Assembly: GCA_018105865.1 (NCBI GenBank)
Contig: CM030840.1
Coordinates: 11,449,794-11,513,793, forward strand
DNA: 64,000 bases
Reading direction: 5' to 3'
Source: Metaphire vulgaris
Lineage: Eukaryota; Annelida; Clitellata; Crassiclitellata; Megascolecidae
Part shown: positions 1-11,722 of the stretch, one piece after another
How the letters are laid out: each line of letters opens with the position of its first letter
Position numbering within the stretch: the first letter of the stretch is position 1
Position numbers and translations under genes: made by a program
Notes under the pieces: model-generated
Told to the model about the DNA's origin: nothing
The model's input: the letters and a program-made list of their open reading frames with translations, nothing else
Database searches by the model: none

Positions 1-56
1 TTTCTGGCCGCGCCATAGAAATTTCGTTTTTACTTACTTACTTACTTACTTACTTA
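1..56 (+). repeat. SINE 3' end with CTTA tail
   Basis: CGCGCCATAGAAATTTCG followed by (CTTA)n matches the 3' ends of the SINE copies at 49095-49255 and 50662-50822 (CGCTATAGAA.TT.ACGAGA.TT plus CTTA repeats). Only the tail is inside the window. Confidence 0.5.
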
Positions 57-164
57 GATGGCGTTGGCTGGACTCCAATATTCTAAGCAATGAGAGGAAG
101 GAGAGGAAATCTCAACAGCGTAGATTACAGGCGTCGGCAACCTTCTGGTGAAAATGTGCCAAAG

Positions 165-345
165 CAGTGTTTTATCCAGACTCCAGGCCTTGGGCATGCG
201 GGAATTGACTTGACTGGAGAGGAAGAGACACAGTTCAATGCAACAATTTGTGTCAGTGCAGGGATTTTTGTGGGGGGATTTTGTAGGAATTTTCTCTTCT
301 TTTTTTTTTTGGGAATCTTCCCTAACAGGCTTGGATAAAACACTG
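165..345. mobile_element. hAT-type MITE (CAGTGTTTTATCCAG family), copy 1
   Basis: 181 bp with terminal inverted repeats CAGTGTTTTATCCAG. It is flanked by a perfect 8-bp target duplication TGCCAAAG (157-164 and 346-353), diagnostic of hAT-type insertion. No coding capacity. A second copy is at 30346-30536. Confidence 0.85.
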
Positions 346-471
346 TGCCAAAGTTGGATTTATACTCCATTCAGAGTGCCAATAACCTATCAGTCTACCG
401 GCTCTACTATATTGTTTGTCTGTCTCGTATAATTGTATATGTGTTATTTTATATATACCATGAGTTGAGTT

Positions 472-473
<2 letters not shown>

Positions 474-506
<33 letters not shown>
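474..506. repeat. TA microsatellite
   Basis: An uninterrupted (TA)n run in an AT-rich stretch (about 400-650) in which I see no gene. Confidence 0.95.
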
Positions 507-510
<4 letters not shown>

Positions 511-1157
511 TATAATGCATAAGCACTCCTATATACAACTAATATTAAGACAAATATGATCCTGAATTAATGGCATTAATGTTTAATTTAAAAACAAAAT
601 TCAAATAATTTCAAAAATGTTAATGTAATATATTTGTATCAATTAAAATGTGAGTCTTGTCCTTGCATGCTCTTGGTTACTTGTTCCATGTCAAGTGCAC
701 ATTCAGTCACTTTCAGCTTTACGCAGGCTTTGGAGATTTCAAGTGTTAGGCGACTTCGTTGTGGATTTAAAAGAGCATTCATGTGAGAGAGAAAAATCTG
801 TTCACAAGAATAAGTTGAACCAAAAAAGCCGAAAGTAAGACAAAAACAAATTTCTTCAAACAAATGAATGTTTCAGGAGGGATGTTCAACACCAGAGAAG
901 AATCATTGGCATGCCAATCTAAGTGGGGGAGGTCGGAAATGGAAGAAATAGGTCAAGCCAAACGGGTACGTTTGAATACTAGATCCAAAAGATGAGTATA
1001 CAGTATGTTGTCTATGGGAAGTGATGTTGTTGGAGACAATCTTCCTTAAGTCAACCTCCACTGAACGAATGGTTTAATTTCCATTCTTATCATTCTTATC
1101 ATTGCCAAGAGTTCTTGTTTACGGTGTCCACCTCATTCTACTGCATTACGTCATTCT

Positions 1158-1158
1158 G

Positions 1159-1189
<31 letters not shown>

Positions 1190-1196
1190 GTCTCTG

Positions 1197-1265
<69 letters not shown>
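1158..1265. repeat. CT microsatellite with CTGT interruptions
   Basis: (CT)n with interspersed CTGTCT units. The open frames through it, Ser/Leu-rich or Arg/Glu-rich, are repeat artefacts. Confidence 0.95.
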
Positions 1266-1266
<1 letters not shown>

Positions 1267-1424
1267 GTTGTCCTCCTTCCTCTCTTTCTTTGCTTAAACT
1301 GTTATTTGTCTGTCTGTTTCTCCCTTTCCACCAATTTATCTGCGTTTTCGTCTTTGTCTTATTTTGTGTACGTATTTCCCTCTTGTGCTCAGCATCGTCA
1401 GGCAATGTAATTAAAGTTTTGAGG

Positions 1425-1502
1425 ATCGAAGAGGAAGAGGAGGAGGAGTAGGAGCAAGAGGAGGAGGAAGAGGAGGAGGGATAGGAGGAGGAATAGGAGG
1501 GT
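1425..1502. repeat. GGA-rich purine tract
   Basis: Imperfect GGA/GAA triplets (GAGGAAGAGGAGGAGGAG and variants), purine-only for most of its length. Confidence 0.9.
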
Positions 1503-1577
1503 AGTAACTCGGGATGAAAACTTTGGAAATTAATGAGTGAGCTTAGAATTATAAACGGGTCTTTAGGCATCTGAGAT

Positions 1578-3092
1578 CAAGGGGTCTCAAATACGCGGCC
1601 TGCGGACTGCATGCGGTCCGCGAGGACATGTCGTGCGGCCCACGACGCATTTAGGTAGCTAAACAAAATTCAATTTATATCGGATTTTCAAGAAATTGGC
1701 CATTATAAATATTTCTCTCGCCGCTGTTTAACGTACGCGCTATGATAAATTCTTTCTTACTTACTTAGTTATTTGTAGTCTTTCTAATGATTATGCATGT
1801 ACTTCCGGTTCTCTCGTGGGCGCGACCTGTTGACTGTAGTTTAATGTAGAGTAAGAAGTTGATTTAGTGACATTTTGTACTGAAAATCAATAACACGTAT
1901 AAATGTCTTCTGTTTCGAAAAAAGAAAACTCGCAGACGAAAACAGAGTTTTTAAATTGTTATAATATTTGTGTCCGCGGTCAGCGATAAAATTCTATGTC
2001 TCGTCTGTCAACAAACGTTAGGTCTAGCCGTTCCGTAGGAGTGGAACGTGAGTCGGCTCTGTGAAAGAATGAACAGTGGGAAATATGACGCGTGCGAGGG
2101 CAAAGTAAGTGGGGACAAAGTTATACATCAAAAATCAGCATTATGCAAACACAATAAGCCTTCTACCAACGTTAATCAGTCCAGCGAAGATTCAGTAAGA
2201 GCGAGTTGTGCAATAAGTGAAATGATTGCAAAGTCATCGCAGCCCTTAACCGATGGTTTGTTCATAGAAGAACGCCTTATAGGCCTAAAGGTCAGTGATA
2301 TTTTATGCCATGTTTAAAAGGAATTGTTGAAGGCATAAACTAGTCGCTAATACAATTGCCACCGGAAATACAGATTTATCAGCTAGGTATACACTCCATA
2401 GGTCATCGCGGACCCGTCGGAAAACCGAAGGGTTAGCGCTTTCAGTTATACATGGCAACGGCTGAATGATGGCGGATTGCCAGCCTCTCCCTCACTGCCT
2501 TTCCTTCTACCGGAGAGTCCGAAGACCGAAGTTAACACCCGATGTACTCATTCACAGCTGAGTCGACTGGGGGCGCTTGAGACAGAAACAACCAAAAGTT
2601 TCTGCCGCGGCCGGGAGTTGAACCACGGACCTCGAGACTGGCGCAGACCAGTGCGCTAACCACTGCTCCACCGCGCACCGCATATCAGTTATAGGTCTAA
2701 CGTGGAAAAACAATTAAATGAAACGGTCAAGGACTTTGAAGCACTTCAGTTGCTCTCAACGAAAGCACAGCTGTAACAAATACTGAAGGTTAAGAAATCT
2801 GTGCTAAAGGTAACGACCCACTGATGAACATTTGCAAGCAACACTGAGAGATTGGCTTCTAGCCATGAATTAAGACATAATATAGAGGCACTTGTTGATG
2901 CAAAACGATGCTAGATAATTAGCCAGAAAAAAAAACTGACTGAAACACTCAACCTAATACGGTAATTATTTTTTTGTTGTTGTTTTAAAAACATTGAATT
3001 AATCCTTGTAATAAAGTTGGGGTGCAGCGGCCCTCGGGTCACTGGGCGAGTCCTAGTGTGGCCCTCGCAGCAATCTGTGTTTGAGACCGATG
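1578..3092 (+). pseudogene. Decayed hAT transposase element, ZBED5/GTF2I-like
   Basis: Left end CAAGGGGTCTCAAATACGCG and right end ending GTTTGAGACCGATG are imperfect inverted repeats of the GGTCTCAAA type seen on this hAT clade. Coding remnants on +: a start around 1903 (SVSKKR, then a CLVCQQTLGLAV-like stretch across frameshifts), then RASCAISEMIAKSSQPLTDG with FIEERLI (2195-2300), the conserved N-terminal part of ZBED5/SCAND3-type hAT proteins, and after a SINE insertion HELRHNIEALVDAKRC (2860-2912), their C-terminal region. The central catalytic part is missing and stops are frequent, so it is non-functional. Confidence 0.65.
2395..2690 (-). repeat. tRNA-derived SINE inserted in hAT remnant
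   Basis: On the minus strand: GTGGAGCAGTGGTTAGCGC (A-box-like), then GGTTCAACTCC (B-box-like), then a SINE body ending with CCGTTGCCATGTATAACTG and CGGGTCCGCGATGACC. It matches the + copy at 9341-9600 along most of its length. It splits the hAT coding remnant, so it is younger. Confidence 0.8.
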
Positions 3093-3455
3093 CCTTCGAA
3101 GAACTAATTGAAATCTAGCACTTAACATTTTAGCAACACTGCACTCGAACCGCTAATGAAAACAGACTTAATAAAACGGCGTCCGCTCTTCAAAGGGAAA
3201 ACTCGACGGAAAGAACCAAGTCGTGAAATTAGTGGACATTGCAGCTGGCTTTGAGTATAGGGCTAGTGGGTGCCCATCTCTGGTGCAGTTTATGTCTCAT
3301 CGCCCCACGGAGAGAGAGAGACCAGTCTATAAATTTAATTATTTGATGTATTGGGCGATTGGGGTGGGGGTGGGGGTGGGGTCGAAAGTGTAAGCGACCA
3401 CTTCTGCATTTACTGCCGTTGCGCTAAGACATTTAAACTTTCCTCTACTCGCTAT

Positions 3456-3640
3456 CAGGGGCGTAGCCATAAAATTGATTTGGGAGGGTATAAATATTTT
3501 GGGTGTGTATAAATCTGAACTATAACCCACATAAACAATATAAACCACATAGAACCACTTGCAAACCACATAAAAAACTTTAAGGTAGACTGATTTTGGG
3601 GGGTATATATACCGATATACCCCCCGTCGCTACGTCCCTG
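3456..3640. mobile_element. hAT-type MITE (CAGGGGCGTAG family), copy 1
   Basis: 185 bp from CAGGGGCGTAGCC to GCTACGTCCCTG, with a 7/8 target duplication CTCGCTAT/CTCGCTGT. The internal palindrome GGTATATATACCGATATACC is shared with the copy at 11559-11722. A partial copy lies at 25516-25645. Confidence 0.8.
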
Positions 3641-3840
3641 CTCGCTGTACGTTTTCTCGTTTCAGCTATTTTTCAGCCTGAAATTGTCCTCCACGTGTAT
3701 TGCCATTTATTTCACCGCTTAACAATAACAACGTGATTTCAAGTGGTTTGGTGGTTTAGGAAGCATTAACCTGTGTGAAAAACACCGAATTATTTCTAAT
3801 ATCTAATAATCCATTTTTTCTAAATAGGATTAATCTCCTA

Positions 3841-3915
3841 CAGGGTGGCGCAAAAAACCCGGACTATTCACATTTAGGTTTGCATTTAATATAGTCAGTT
3901 TTTTGCGCCACCCTG
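3841..3915. mobile_element. 75-bp Tc1/mariner-type MITE
   Basis: Ends CAGGGTGGCGCAAAAAA and TTTTTTGCGCCACCCTG are perfect inverted repeats flanked by TA on both sides, leaving only about 40 bp of centre. No coding capacity. Confidence 0.85.
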
Positions 3916-3917
3916 TA

Positions 3918-4955
3918 TTTGCAAAAGTAACCCCTATTTATAAAACTGGCCCTAAATCAATAATATCATGTCATCGACCTATCTTCATCATCAGTTATAT
4001 GCGTTGCAGGATCATTAGCTCAAGTTGTATAGATTCCTCTTGAATTCGTGTCATCATGCTGGTTTTCCAGCTGTTGGACGTGGAACTCCTTCTCAGCAAC
4101 TGCCCGCTCCTATATGGAGTCTTTCGTTACTGTTCTGCTCTGCGTGTTCAGCGCCATTGTCGTAGGCCTTAGCCTAGTGAACGACGCTATAGAAGTTGTC
4201 TCGAAATAAATAAATAATTTTTTTCGCTCGCGACTCAAGACGTAACAGAATAGTATCTGATGATCTCTATCCGACATAACCGAAACCGCAAAATCTTACC
4301 TGCCTATTGCATATATGACAAAGGAAGATGACAATTCAACTTCGGAACGACCATAGACTGATGCCTAGTACATCACTTAAATGGTGCTATAGAAGTTTTT
4401 AGATAGTTGACTAAGCTATGAATTAGAGTCTTGTTCGAACACATTGTGAACCTGACTAAAATCACGCAAGCTGAACTAAACGAAAAGTCAAGTTCTCTTT
4501 TGTGTCTTTGATAAGAAACCTTCTCTGTGCAATTTGGAATTTCATTTTCAAGTTGATCTCGTCGACATCAAGATGTTAATGATCTTAATGAGTTTGCAAT
4601 CTAATTGTTGATAATTTTACTAAGATTATAGATTACAAATGTTACTAAGATTGTCCTTAATCAAAGCCTTTAGGAGATTGACAGAACTCGAACACCGTAG
4701 TTCGTCGTTTTGAATTCGAAATCCAGGTCAACCGTCATACTGACCCAGAATTACCTTTAACTAAACTCATTCCTCCCTGATTAGAATATTTCGTCATCTT
4801 TGAACTAATAATGCAAATCGAATGCAAAGATTGTCTTAACCTAAACGCGCGGACGGCGAAGACTAACTGAACGCGAAAAAGTTCGCGCATCAGTCAAAGA
4901 AGAAAACTGTTAAACACTAAGGTAATCGCAAGTAGTGAGTTGCCCTGTACGCCAG
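3918..4955. other. No recognisable gene
   Basis: AT-rich sequence without supported exons. Around 4150-4215 a GACGCTATAGAAGTTG segment resembles the 3' end of the TATAGCGC-type SINE. No other feature was seen. Confidence 0.6.
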
Positions 4956-4959
4956 ACAG

Positions 4960-5108
4960 AAAGAGACAGACAGACAGACAGAGATAGAGAGTAGAAATAC
5001 ACACATATAGATATAGAGATAGAAAGAGAGACAGAGATAAAGAAAAACAGAGAGACAGACAGAGACACAAAGAAAACAGAGAAAACAGAGAAAACAGAGA
5101 AAACAGAG

Positions 5109-5182
<74 letters not shown>

Positions 5183-5195
5183 AGAGAGAGAGAGA

Positions 5196-5266
<71 letters not shown>
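4960..5266. repeat. GA microsatellite complex
   Basis: CAGA and AAACAGAG units passing into long (GA)n runs. It sits about 60 bp upstream of the candidate TATA box. Confidence 0.95.
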
Positions 5267-5267
<1 letters not shown>

Positions 5268-5324
5268 TGCGTGGTGCATCAGTGTCTCAGCCCCCTTGCG
5301 GCATAAGTTATCGTAAGGAAATCT

Positions 5325-5625
5325 TATAAAAGCGAAATCTCCATTGGACATGATGGGTCGATGACGCCTCTTAGGCGGTCGTCGTCGGCAGTTGAAGCAG
5401 AAAATCCGTCGTCAGAGACTCGGCGGCGGCGACGGCGGCGACGGCAGCTGTAAGCAGACAGCGTCAGTCGGCGGCGTCAGTGTCAGGATGTGATCGTCTT
5501 CTGCATTTTAGAAAGCGATTTAATCCCGACCACAACCAGCCATGCGTTGAAAACGATAAGTAGCGACTTCGTAACGACGGCGCTCGTGACTTTGGCTGTG
5601 AAAAGAGGAAGAAGACTTTAAAATC
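5325..5625 (+). promoter_or_regulatory. Candidate promoter and non-coding first exon
   Basis: TATAAAAG at 5325-5332 is followed about 30 bp later by a CpG-rich stretch (GGCGGTCGTCGTCGG, CGGCGGCGGCGACGGCGG) that contrasts with AT-rich surroundings. A donor-like TCAG|GTGACT sits at about 5625. An acceptor-like CTCTCTCAG at 12434 lies upstream of the receptor's start codon, so a spliced 5' UTR (about 5350-5625 joined to 12435) is possible. Composition and consensus matches are all I can see; there is no transcript evidence. Confidence 0.3.
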
Positions 5626-5658
5626 AGGTGACTACAGTTTGTGTATTAATGTCATTAA

Positions 5659-5911
5659 CAGGCGTCAATTCCGTGAGGGTCCTGGGGTCCGGACCCTCGC
5701 AAAAATATGAATAAATCTATATTGCACCGTTGTAGGCCTACGATTATTTAAGAAAATTGTTGTGCTGGATAGATAATACACGTAGATATTATCAGCAAAT
5801 GGTATTTTGGAACATTAATAACTAATAAGAATTATGCTAAAGGGTTAGGGTTAGGGTTAGGCACATCAGCAGGTGGGTCCTCACAACTTTTACTACAGAT
5901 TGACGCCACTG
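5659..5911. mobile_element. MITE carrying TTAGGG units, copy 1
   Basis: Starts CAGGCGTCAATTCCGTGAGG and ends CAGATTGACGCCACTG, with the GCGTCAAT part inverted. The interior has GGGTTAGGGTTAGGGTTAGG at about 5842-5861. It is nearly identical over most of its length to 62890-63147. No clear 8-bp duplication was seen. Confidence 0.7.
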
Positions 5912-6461
5912 ATTAATGAATTATTGAACTGAGTTTAGATATTTAAGAACAATTCTGCAGCCAGCAATCTGCGTGCCAGTTTCCATGAATTCTTTCCTTC
6001 ATATAGCCTATAGCCTATACTTGCGTCTCAAGTAATTCTGATAAGCGTTTTTGCCATCGCGATCGTACATTGGCAACTCGATGCAGCGAAACTTTTTAAA
6101 AATTCGGAACGAAATGCAAAGAAAATGATCTTCAAAATCAGTGCTGACATTTTTCGGTTTCAATTTAACTACTTTATCGTCATTTCTGTTAATATGTTTT
6201 CTGTTTTTGCATTTGCTAAACGGACAACCAAATGTGAATAGTCTCCGCGTCATGTTACATTACATTACATTACATGTTGTGTAAAGGCATTCTAGTTCAG
6301 TTTAATTTCATTTCAGAAGTGTAGCCAGATAATTGGAAGAACATTTTCACCCTGTCTGAACTTTCTAATCATGCACTGCAACCACCTTGAAACGAAGCAA
6401 CATATAGACGATTCACCCCGACGTTGAGAAATAGAATGTCAAATGAAATAAGATTGAAGAT

Positions 6462-6920
6462 TAGAGCTGTACCGATTAATCGGCAACATTCACAATCGAC
6501 CGATTATTAAAACACTGGAACAATCGGTAATCAAAGTTCAAGTCATGCCGATACCGATTAATCGGTAACACTTGTTTTCTGTTTCGATTATTATTTAAGT
6601 TTTATTTCACGGTTATAAATTACAATGTGAACATAACATTTTAAAATTTGTTAATAAGTTTTGATTTCAAAATCATTATTTATTTATTAATGGTCATTAA
6701 TGATCAAGCATTACATTATGCATTGAATCTCTTAAAGGCAAACTCGTTTGAACCTAATTTCATTTCATGTGCATTTACGCCAGATTTGATTGCAAGATCA
6801 TTTTCAAACGTCCGATTTGGAACTCGACAAATAATCGGTATCGGCAAAACAATCGGTTGTCTAACAATCAGGACAATCGGTAATCGGAACAATCGGCAAA
6901 GAATGTCAAAATGAAATCTA
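6462..6920. mobile_element. hAT-like element with CGATTAATCGG subterminal palindromes
   Basis: Begins TAGAGCTGTACCGATTAATC, close to the TAGAGCTGGGTCGATTA end of the hAT element at 39131. Many CGATTAATCGG/AATCGGTAATCGG units cluster in the first about 100 and last about 90 bp around an AT-rich core. TTGAAGAT occurs on both sides (6454-6461 and 6921-6928), inside a longer imperfect 29-bp direct repeat. The right terminal repeat is not clear. Confidence 0.55.
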
Positions 6921-7435
6921 TTGAAGATAGAATGACTCAACGAAAAAGTACAATTCAATTTACGACTCTAACTCTGTATTTCGACTCAGTGCTTCAATTC
7001 GTCAAAATTGGACAGTAAAAGATTAAACTGGAGTCGGACTTTTCGAATTTGAGCTAAATACAATAGACTTTGAGCTGCAATTACATAGCCTATATAATTT
7101 CCCGCAGTCTGTGTGTTTGAGTGCCTTTTTATAACAGCGCTCTCATTGCGCAGCTCACTTTTCAAACTGAATGGATGAACCAAAATCTGCTAATTATTAT
7201 TTCCTATCAAGCTGTGAAAAATCTTTAGCTTTTATAAAAATGTTCGCTTTTAATGGAAGGACGTTCGTTTGCAGAGTACTGTTTGGTCATCGTATTCGTC
7301 AGATTCATTTGCTTTCGTCAGAGTATAATTGCAAAGACGGTCACCGGCACGTCGAAAATTAAATCAATTTACCGAACAAAATAAGTGTCCAATTTGAGCC
7401 AGAGTGACTTAGAACTATAATTATACTAGGTGTTT

Positions 7436-9176
7436 ACCCGTCAAAAATGACGGGGGAGATTGGCTGTTTTACCACCCAATTTTGTGCAAATGCAATAGGA
7501 TTTTGCGCAATTAATTTCCCTAACTCGCCGCCTTTTCCTTCAACCGAGTTAACGCCCATTCGCGTGAATTTTCTGAAACTTGATAGTCAACGTAAGTGTA
7601 ATGATTTGGCAGTGTCGAACGACATGCAGTTCTTGATTCTCCTGTTTGCTGTGCTGCTTTTTCACTCCGACCAATAGCCTGCTCCTCATTCTCACTTTAT
7701 TGTCGCAAACCTCGTGAACGCTAAACTTTTTTTGTTTTGCACGGACGGTTAGAAAGAGGAATAAAAAGGCTAAACAATGGAGCAAACCTCATCTTCTTAG
7801 TTCTTATATAGCCTGAGCTATAGCAAATTCAAAAAAGTAGGAAACTAAAATTAAAATATTTAATGGAACAGAAATCGATTTAGGAATTCAGTCATGATCC
7901 AGCAATAGCATCAATGGGAATGGACATAATGCCTTCGCTGGATCATGATTGTAATTTTGATCAGAATTCTCAGAATTCAAAACTTTCGCGAAATTCACCG
8001 ATAATAGTTATGTTCAAACATTGGGTCATCGAGTTAGAATTGATATATCTTTACCAAATGTCAACCGATTTTCAAACTTTTTGGTTTATTTTGTTCCTCT
8101 GACATCCCTTTATAACTTTGCCGCTGACCAAAGTGGGGTTACCGCTGAAAATGTTTGGCTAGGGGCTTTGAATTGTTTTTGGGGGGAGAGGGTGATATTT
8201 TAGGCCGTAAAGTGGACTCTACCCCCATATTTTTCTGTTATGCACGGACGGTTAGAAAGAGGAATAAAAAATCTAAACAATGGTGCAAACCTCATCTTTT
8301 TAGCTCATACATAGCCTGAGATATAGCAAATTTAAAACGTTACAGCAATCATTTCTAAGAACGCTTTTCCAAAAATTAAATCCCCAGCACGGTAACGGCT
8401 TCTGAAAATTTAATCCCTACTTGAGGGGTTAAATTTAAAAAATAGGTATTGAGGTTAGGAAGAAGTAAATATATATATAATAACGGGGGCGGACATTGGG
8501 AGAGGGAGGGAGGTTTGGGAGGAGGAAAGTGGGTTGTACGGGTTTTAGGAGCAGCGTTGTGTAGGTTTGGGAACGGGGTTTGGGGCCGGTGGGGTAGGGC
8601 GGAGCGGTGATGGGTTGAGGCTGGGGCGATTGGGAAAGAGATGGGGAGACGGAATGGAGGTTAGGAGAGATGGGGAGGGAATGGGAACGGAGATTTAAGG
8701 CCTGTGGGGTAGGGCGGGGCAGGGGCGGGTATGGTTTGGGGCCTGGGCGGAAATGTGTGAGGCCGCAGCGATTGGGAGAGAGATGGGGAGAGGGGAGGGG
8801 TTTGGGGGAGTTTGGGGCCTGTGGGGTAGGGCGGAGCAGGTATGGGTTGGGGCCGGTGCGATTGGGAGAGGTGTGGAGAGAGGGGAAGGGATTGGGAGAG
8901 GGATGGGGAGAGGTAAGGGAAAACAGGGGTTGGGGCCTGTGCGGTAGGGCGGGCGGGGATGGGTTGGGCCGGAAAGGGGATGGGTTGAGGCCGGGGCGAT
9001 TGGGAGAGAGATGGGGAACGGGGATTTGAGCTGCAATTAAGACGCTTCGTTAAACGCTGCGTTTTTTTAGACAGTTTTGATTAAACAATTTCGTTGTTAT
9101 GGCAACAGCGTCTTGCAAAATCTGCCGTGTATCGTGACCGACAGACAGACCGGACATCGAGAATTATATAATAAGA
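7436..9176 (-). mobile_element. Non-autonomous Helitron, solo copy
   Basis: Read on the minus strand it starts A|TCTTATTATATAATTCTCG and ends with hairpin CCCGTCATTTTTGACGGG (7-bp stem, TTTT loop), 7 nt, then CTAG|T. That is the canonical Helitron architecture: 5' TC, a 3' hairpin before CTRR, and insertion between A and T. No Rep/helicase ORF is present. The interior holds a G/C-skewed minisatellite at about 8490-9020. The same unit occurs twice in the palindrome at 41276-44934. Confidence 0.75.
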
Positions 9177-9340
9177 TTATATACATAAGTTCCCACAAAG
9201 TCTTGTGTGCCTTTGTATGACCGCGTTCTCATTGGACGACGCGCTGCTATCATTTTACAATCGTTGCTATAGGCAACTTCTATTTCATAATGGGCGGGGC
9301 ATGATGACGTCGTTCGTAATAACTTAGATGGGCGTTGTTT

Positions 9341-9600
9341 GCGTAGCTGGGCTGTAGAACAGTGGTTAGCATGCCAGTCTACTTAACGCAAAGAAAGTCT
9401 ACTTAACGCCACGCAACGGCAGAAACCTATCGGTTGTTTTTTCCAAAGCGCACCCAGTCGACTCAATTGTGAACGAGCACGTCGGGTGTCAACTCGGTGG
9501 AAGGAAAGGCGGTGAGGGAAAGGCTGGCAAACCGCTCTCATTGAGCCGTTGCCATGTAAAACTGAAGACGCTAACCCTTCGGTTCTCCGACGGCCCCACG
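9341..9600 (+). repeat. tRNA-derived SINE
   Basis: Matches the reverse complement of 2395-2690: GTAGAACAGTGGTTAGCATG near the head, ACCCAGTCGACTCAATTGTG in the body, CCGTTGCCATGTAAAACTG near the end. The B box is disrupted by a short internal duplication (AAAGTCTACTTAACGC repeated). Confidence 0.75.
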
Positions 9601-9629
9601 CTATTTTAACGTTGCATATTACCTATATA

Positions 9630-10390
9630 CAGGGTGTCTACGAAAAAAAACCCCAGCAGGAAAACTTTGATTTCTTAAAAGTTCCTAAATATATTTCTAT
9701 CAAAATTGCCACACTTGTGCGCACAAATTTCCCCATCTTTCTGCCAATTTTAATCTCATTTGCTTGTAAGATGGCTATTTTGTGAGATATCAAAGTCAAA
9801 ATTCGATTTTTACGAATCAACAGACAAAATTTTATTGATTGTCTAGAAATTTCAACTGAAACCACAAATTGTTCAAGATGGTTATCGGACATAATTGCAA
9901 ACCATAACCCTAACCCTAACCTTAATTGCAAAAATTGTTCGGTATCCAAAGCCAAGCTCCCGCAATGTCTGATTTTGCATATTATCTTCATTGGATAGTT
10001 TACCCATTTCGAAAGTTCAAATCAAACTTTTATTGTTATGTCGAATTCTGTGAGTTTAAAAACATATTTACAAAATTGCGTTTGATTTAAACTTTACTAC
10101 TACTACTGGAACAACAACAACTGCTACTAATACCGCCAAAATTGACATGAAGCCAAATTTATGTGAAGCTATAGATATTTAGGCCTGTCATGCTGCGACT
10201 GAGTAGTAAAAATCAAAGTTTAACTTTGATATCTCACAAAATGGCCACCTTACATGCAAATGAGATGAATATTGGCAGAAAGGTGGGGCAATATGTGCTG
10301 CAAAAGTGTGGCAATTTTGATAAAAATATATTTAGAAACTTTTAAGAAATCAAAGTTTTCCTGCTGGGGTTTTTTTTCGTAGACACCCTG
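9630..10390. mobile_element. Long-TIR foldback element, mariner-type ends
   Basis: Ends CAGGGTGTCTACGAAAAAAA and TTTTTTTTCGTAGACACCCTG flanked by TA. The inverted arms extend about 180 bp inward (AAACTTTGATTTCTTAAAAG against CTTTTAAGAAATCAAAGTTT). The centre includes ACCCTAACCCTAACC at about 9905-9920. No ORF with homology. Confidence 0.8.
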
Positions 10391-10400
10391 TAGTTTCCTA

Positions 10401-10830
10401 ACTTTTGTGTGCATGTGTTTGTCCCTCATTTTCCCCAATCCTTATCTTCTCCTTTTCTTTTCTCTTCGTTCCCTCACATTCTTCTATCTTCTTCGCCACT
10501 ATCTCCCCTTCCCTACTCCTCCCGCTCTCTTCTCTTCTCCCTTTTCTTCTCCTACTTCTCCTACAACGTCACAAAAGATACCCTCCTCTTTCCGTCCTTC
10601 CCATATATGTTGCTTCTTTCCTTTTCTATCCATTTTTTCACCAATTCTCTCTCTCTCGCTACTCCCTTTTCCCCTCCTTTTCCTCCCTTTCCCTCCATTT
10701 TCTTTGCCCTACCCACTCCTCTCTCATTATCTCTCTATCTCCCCCTTCACTCTCATTCTTTCCAATCCCACCCCGTCCTATCTCCCAGCCTCTTATCTTT
10801 CCCGCCTTTCCTAGCCTCTCCCTTGCTACT
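10401..10830. repeat. Pyrimidine-rich tract
   Basis: About 430 bp of predominantly C and T without a strict unit. The Ser/Pro/Leu-rich open frames here are compositional artefacts. Confidence 0.85.
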
Positions 10831-11558
10831 CCACACAAACTGGATATAATTGGCCAACATAATTCAGATATTCGATTATTCACCCCTCATATTCGTCCTT
10901 ACATCAATATATCCAAGCCATGTTCCGGTCAAGGACAAGTCATTGAAAATATGCTAGAACATTTACAAAAATATAATATATTTCAAAGTTTTTGGTAGTA
11001 TTAAACCGTGTAGAAAAATAGCTTAACTGCCCTGTCATTTTTGACGGACAAACAGTTAGTATAACAATTGTAATATAACAAGATTTAAAGTGGCCCAGGA
11101 GAGTTTGCCCTGTGTGGGAACCATTATGTTTCGCCCATCCAATGCAGTATCTTATAGTGCTAAAGTTTATTTGGAAATCGTTTACGCTAGTAGCCATTAC
11201 TATCTTCTCATCCAATTCATTCCAGCTGTCTACCAGTCATGCACTGAAAAATGCTGTTTGTATCTCCCAACCCGTTTCTTAAACAGTTTAATGTTTTGTC
11301 TTCGGGTTCCATAATATTGTTTTGAACTGAGCTAAATAATGAAATTTTCGATTCGGAAAATGTTCAAAGTAATTGGATAAGGATAATGAAAGGGAATGAT
11401 ACAAAACGTCGATAGGAGGATAAGATGGCAATGGCATTGTTGTTTGTGGTACAATGGAGATGTATAGTGGCGAAGGCAATGGTGACGAAGATGATAATGA
11501 CTACCATCATCACTGTTCGGAGTAAGCAAAGTGCAACGCAATTCTAAGCGTTGGTGAG

Positions 11559-11722
11559 CAGGGGCGTAGGAATTTGATTTGGCGGGCGGTATAATGTGAT
11601 TGGGGGCGGGGGTATAAATCTCAACAAACTTTGGATATCTTAAAAACGCATTGAAAACTGTAAGGTAGTCAGATTTTTGGGGTATATATACCGATATACC
11701 CCCCTCCGTCGCTACTCCCCTG
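11559..11722. mobile_element. hAT-type MITE (CAGGGGCGTAG family), copy 2
   Basis: CAGGGGCGTAGGAATTTGAT to CGTCGCTACTCCCCTG, 164 bp, with 7/8 target duplication TTGGTGAG/CTGGTGAG. It shares GGTATATATACCGATATACC with the copy at 3456. Confidence 0.8.

Noticed and set aside
1102..1570. Open frames on both strands rich in Ser/Leu or Arg/Glu
   Set aside because: They are translations of (CT)n and GGA tracts. The same applies to 11892-12522, 12431-12969, 23249-23605, 31668-31856, 54363-54659 and 60053-60286.
5842..5861. Telomere or chromosome end
   Set aside because: Only three TTAGGG units inside a MITE that recurs at 63 kb; sequence continues on both sides.
6008..6253. 81-residue minus-strand ORF as a possible small gene
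   Set aside because: No family resemblance, no splice or promoter context. Likewise 7171-7362, 16999-17245 and 33101-33649.
8670..9036. Gly/Arg-rich and Pro-rich frames, also 42296-43009 and 43172-43911
   Set aside because: Frames through the Helitron minisatellite; present in several frames and on both strands, with no domain.
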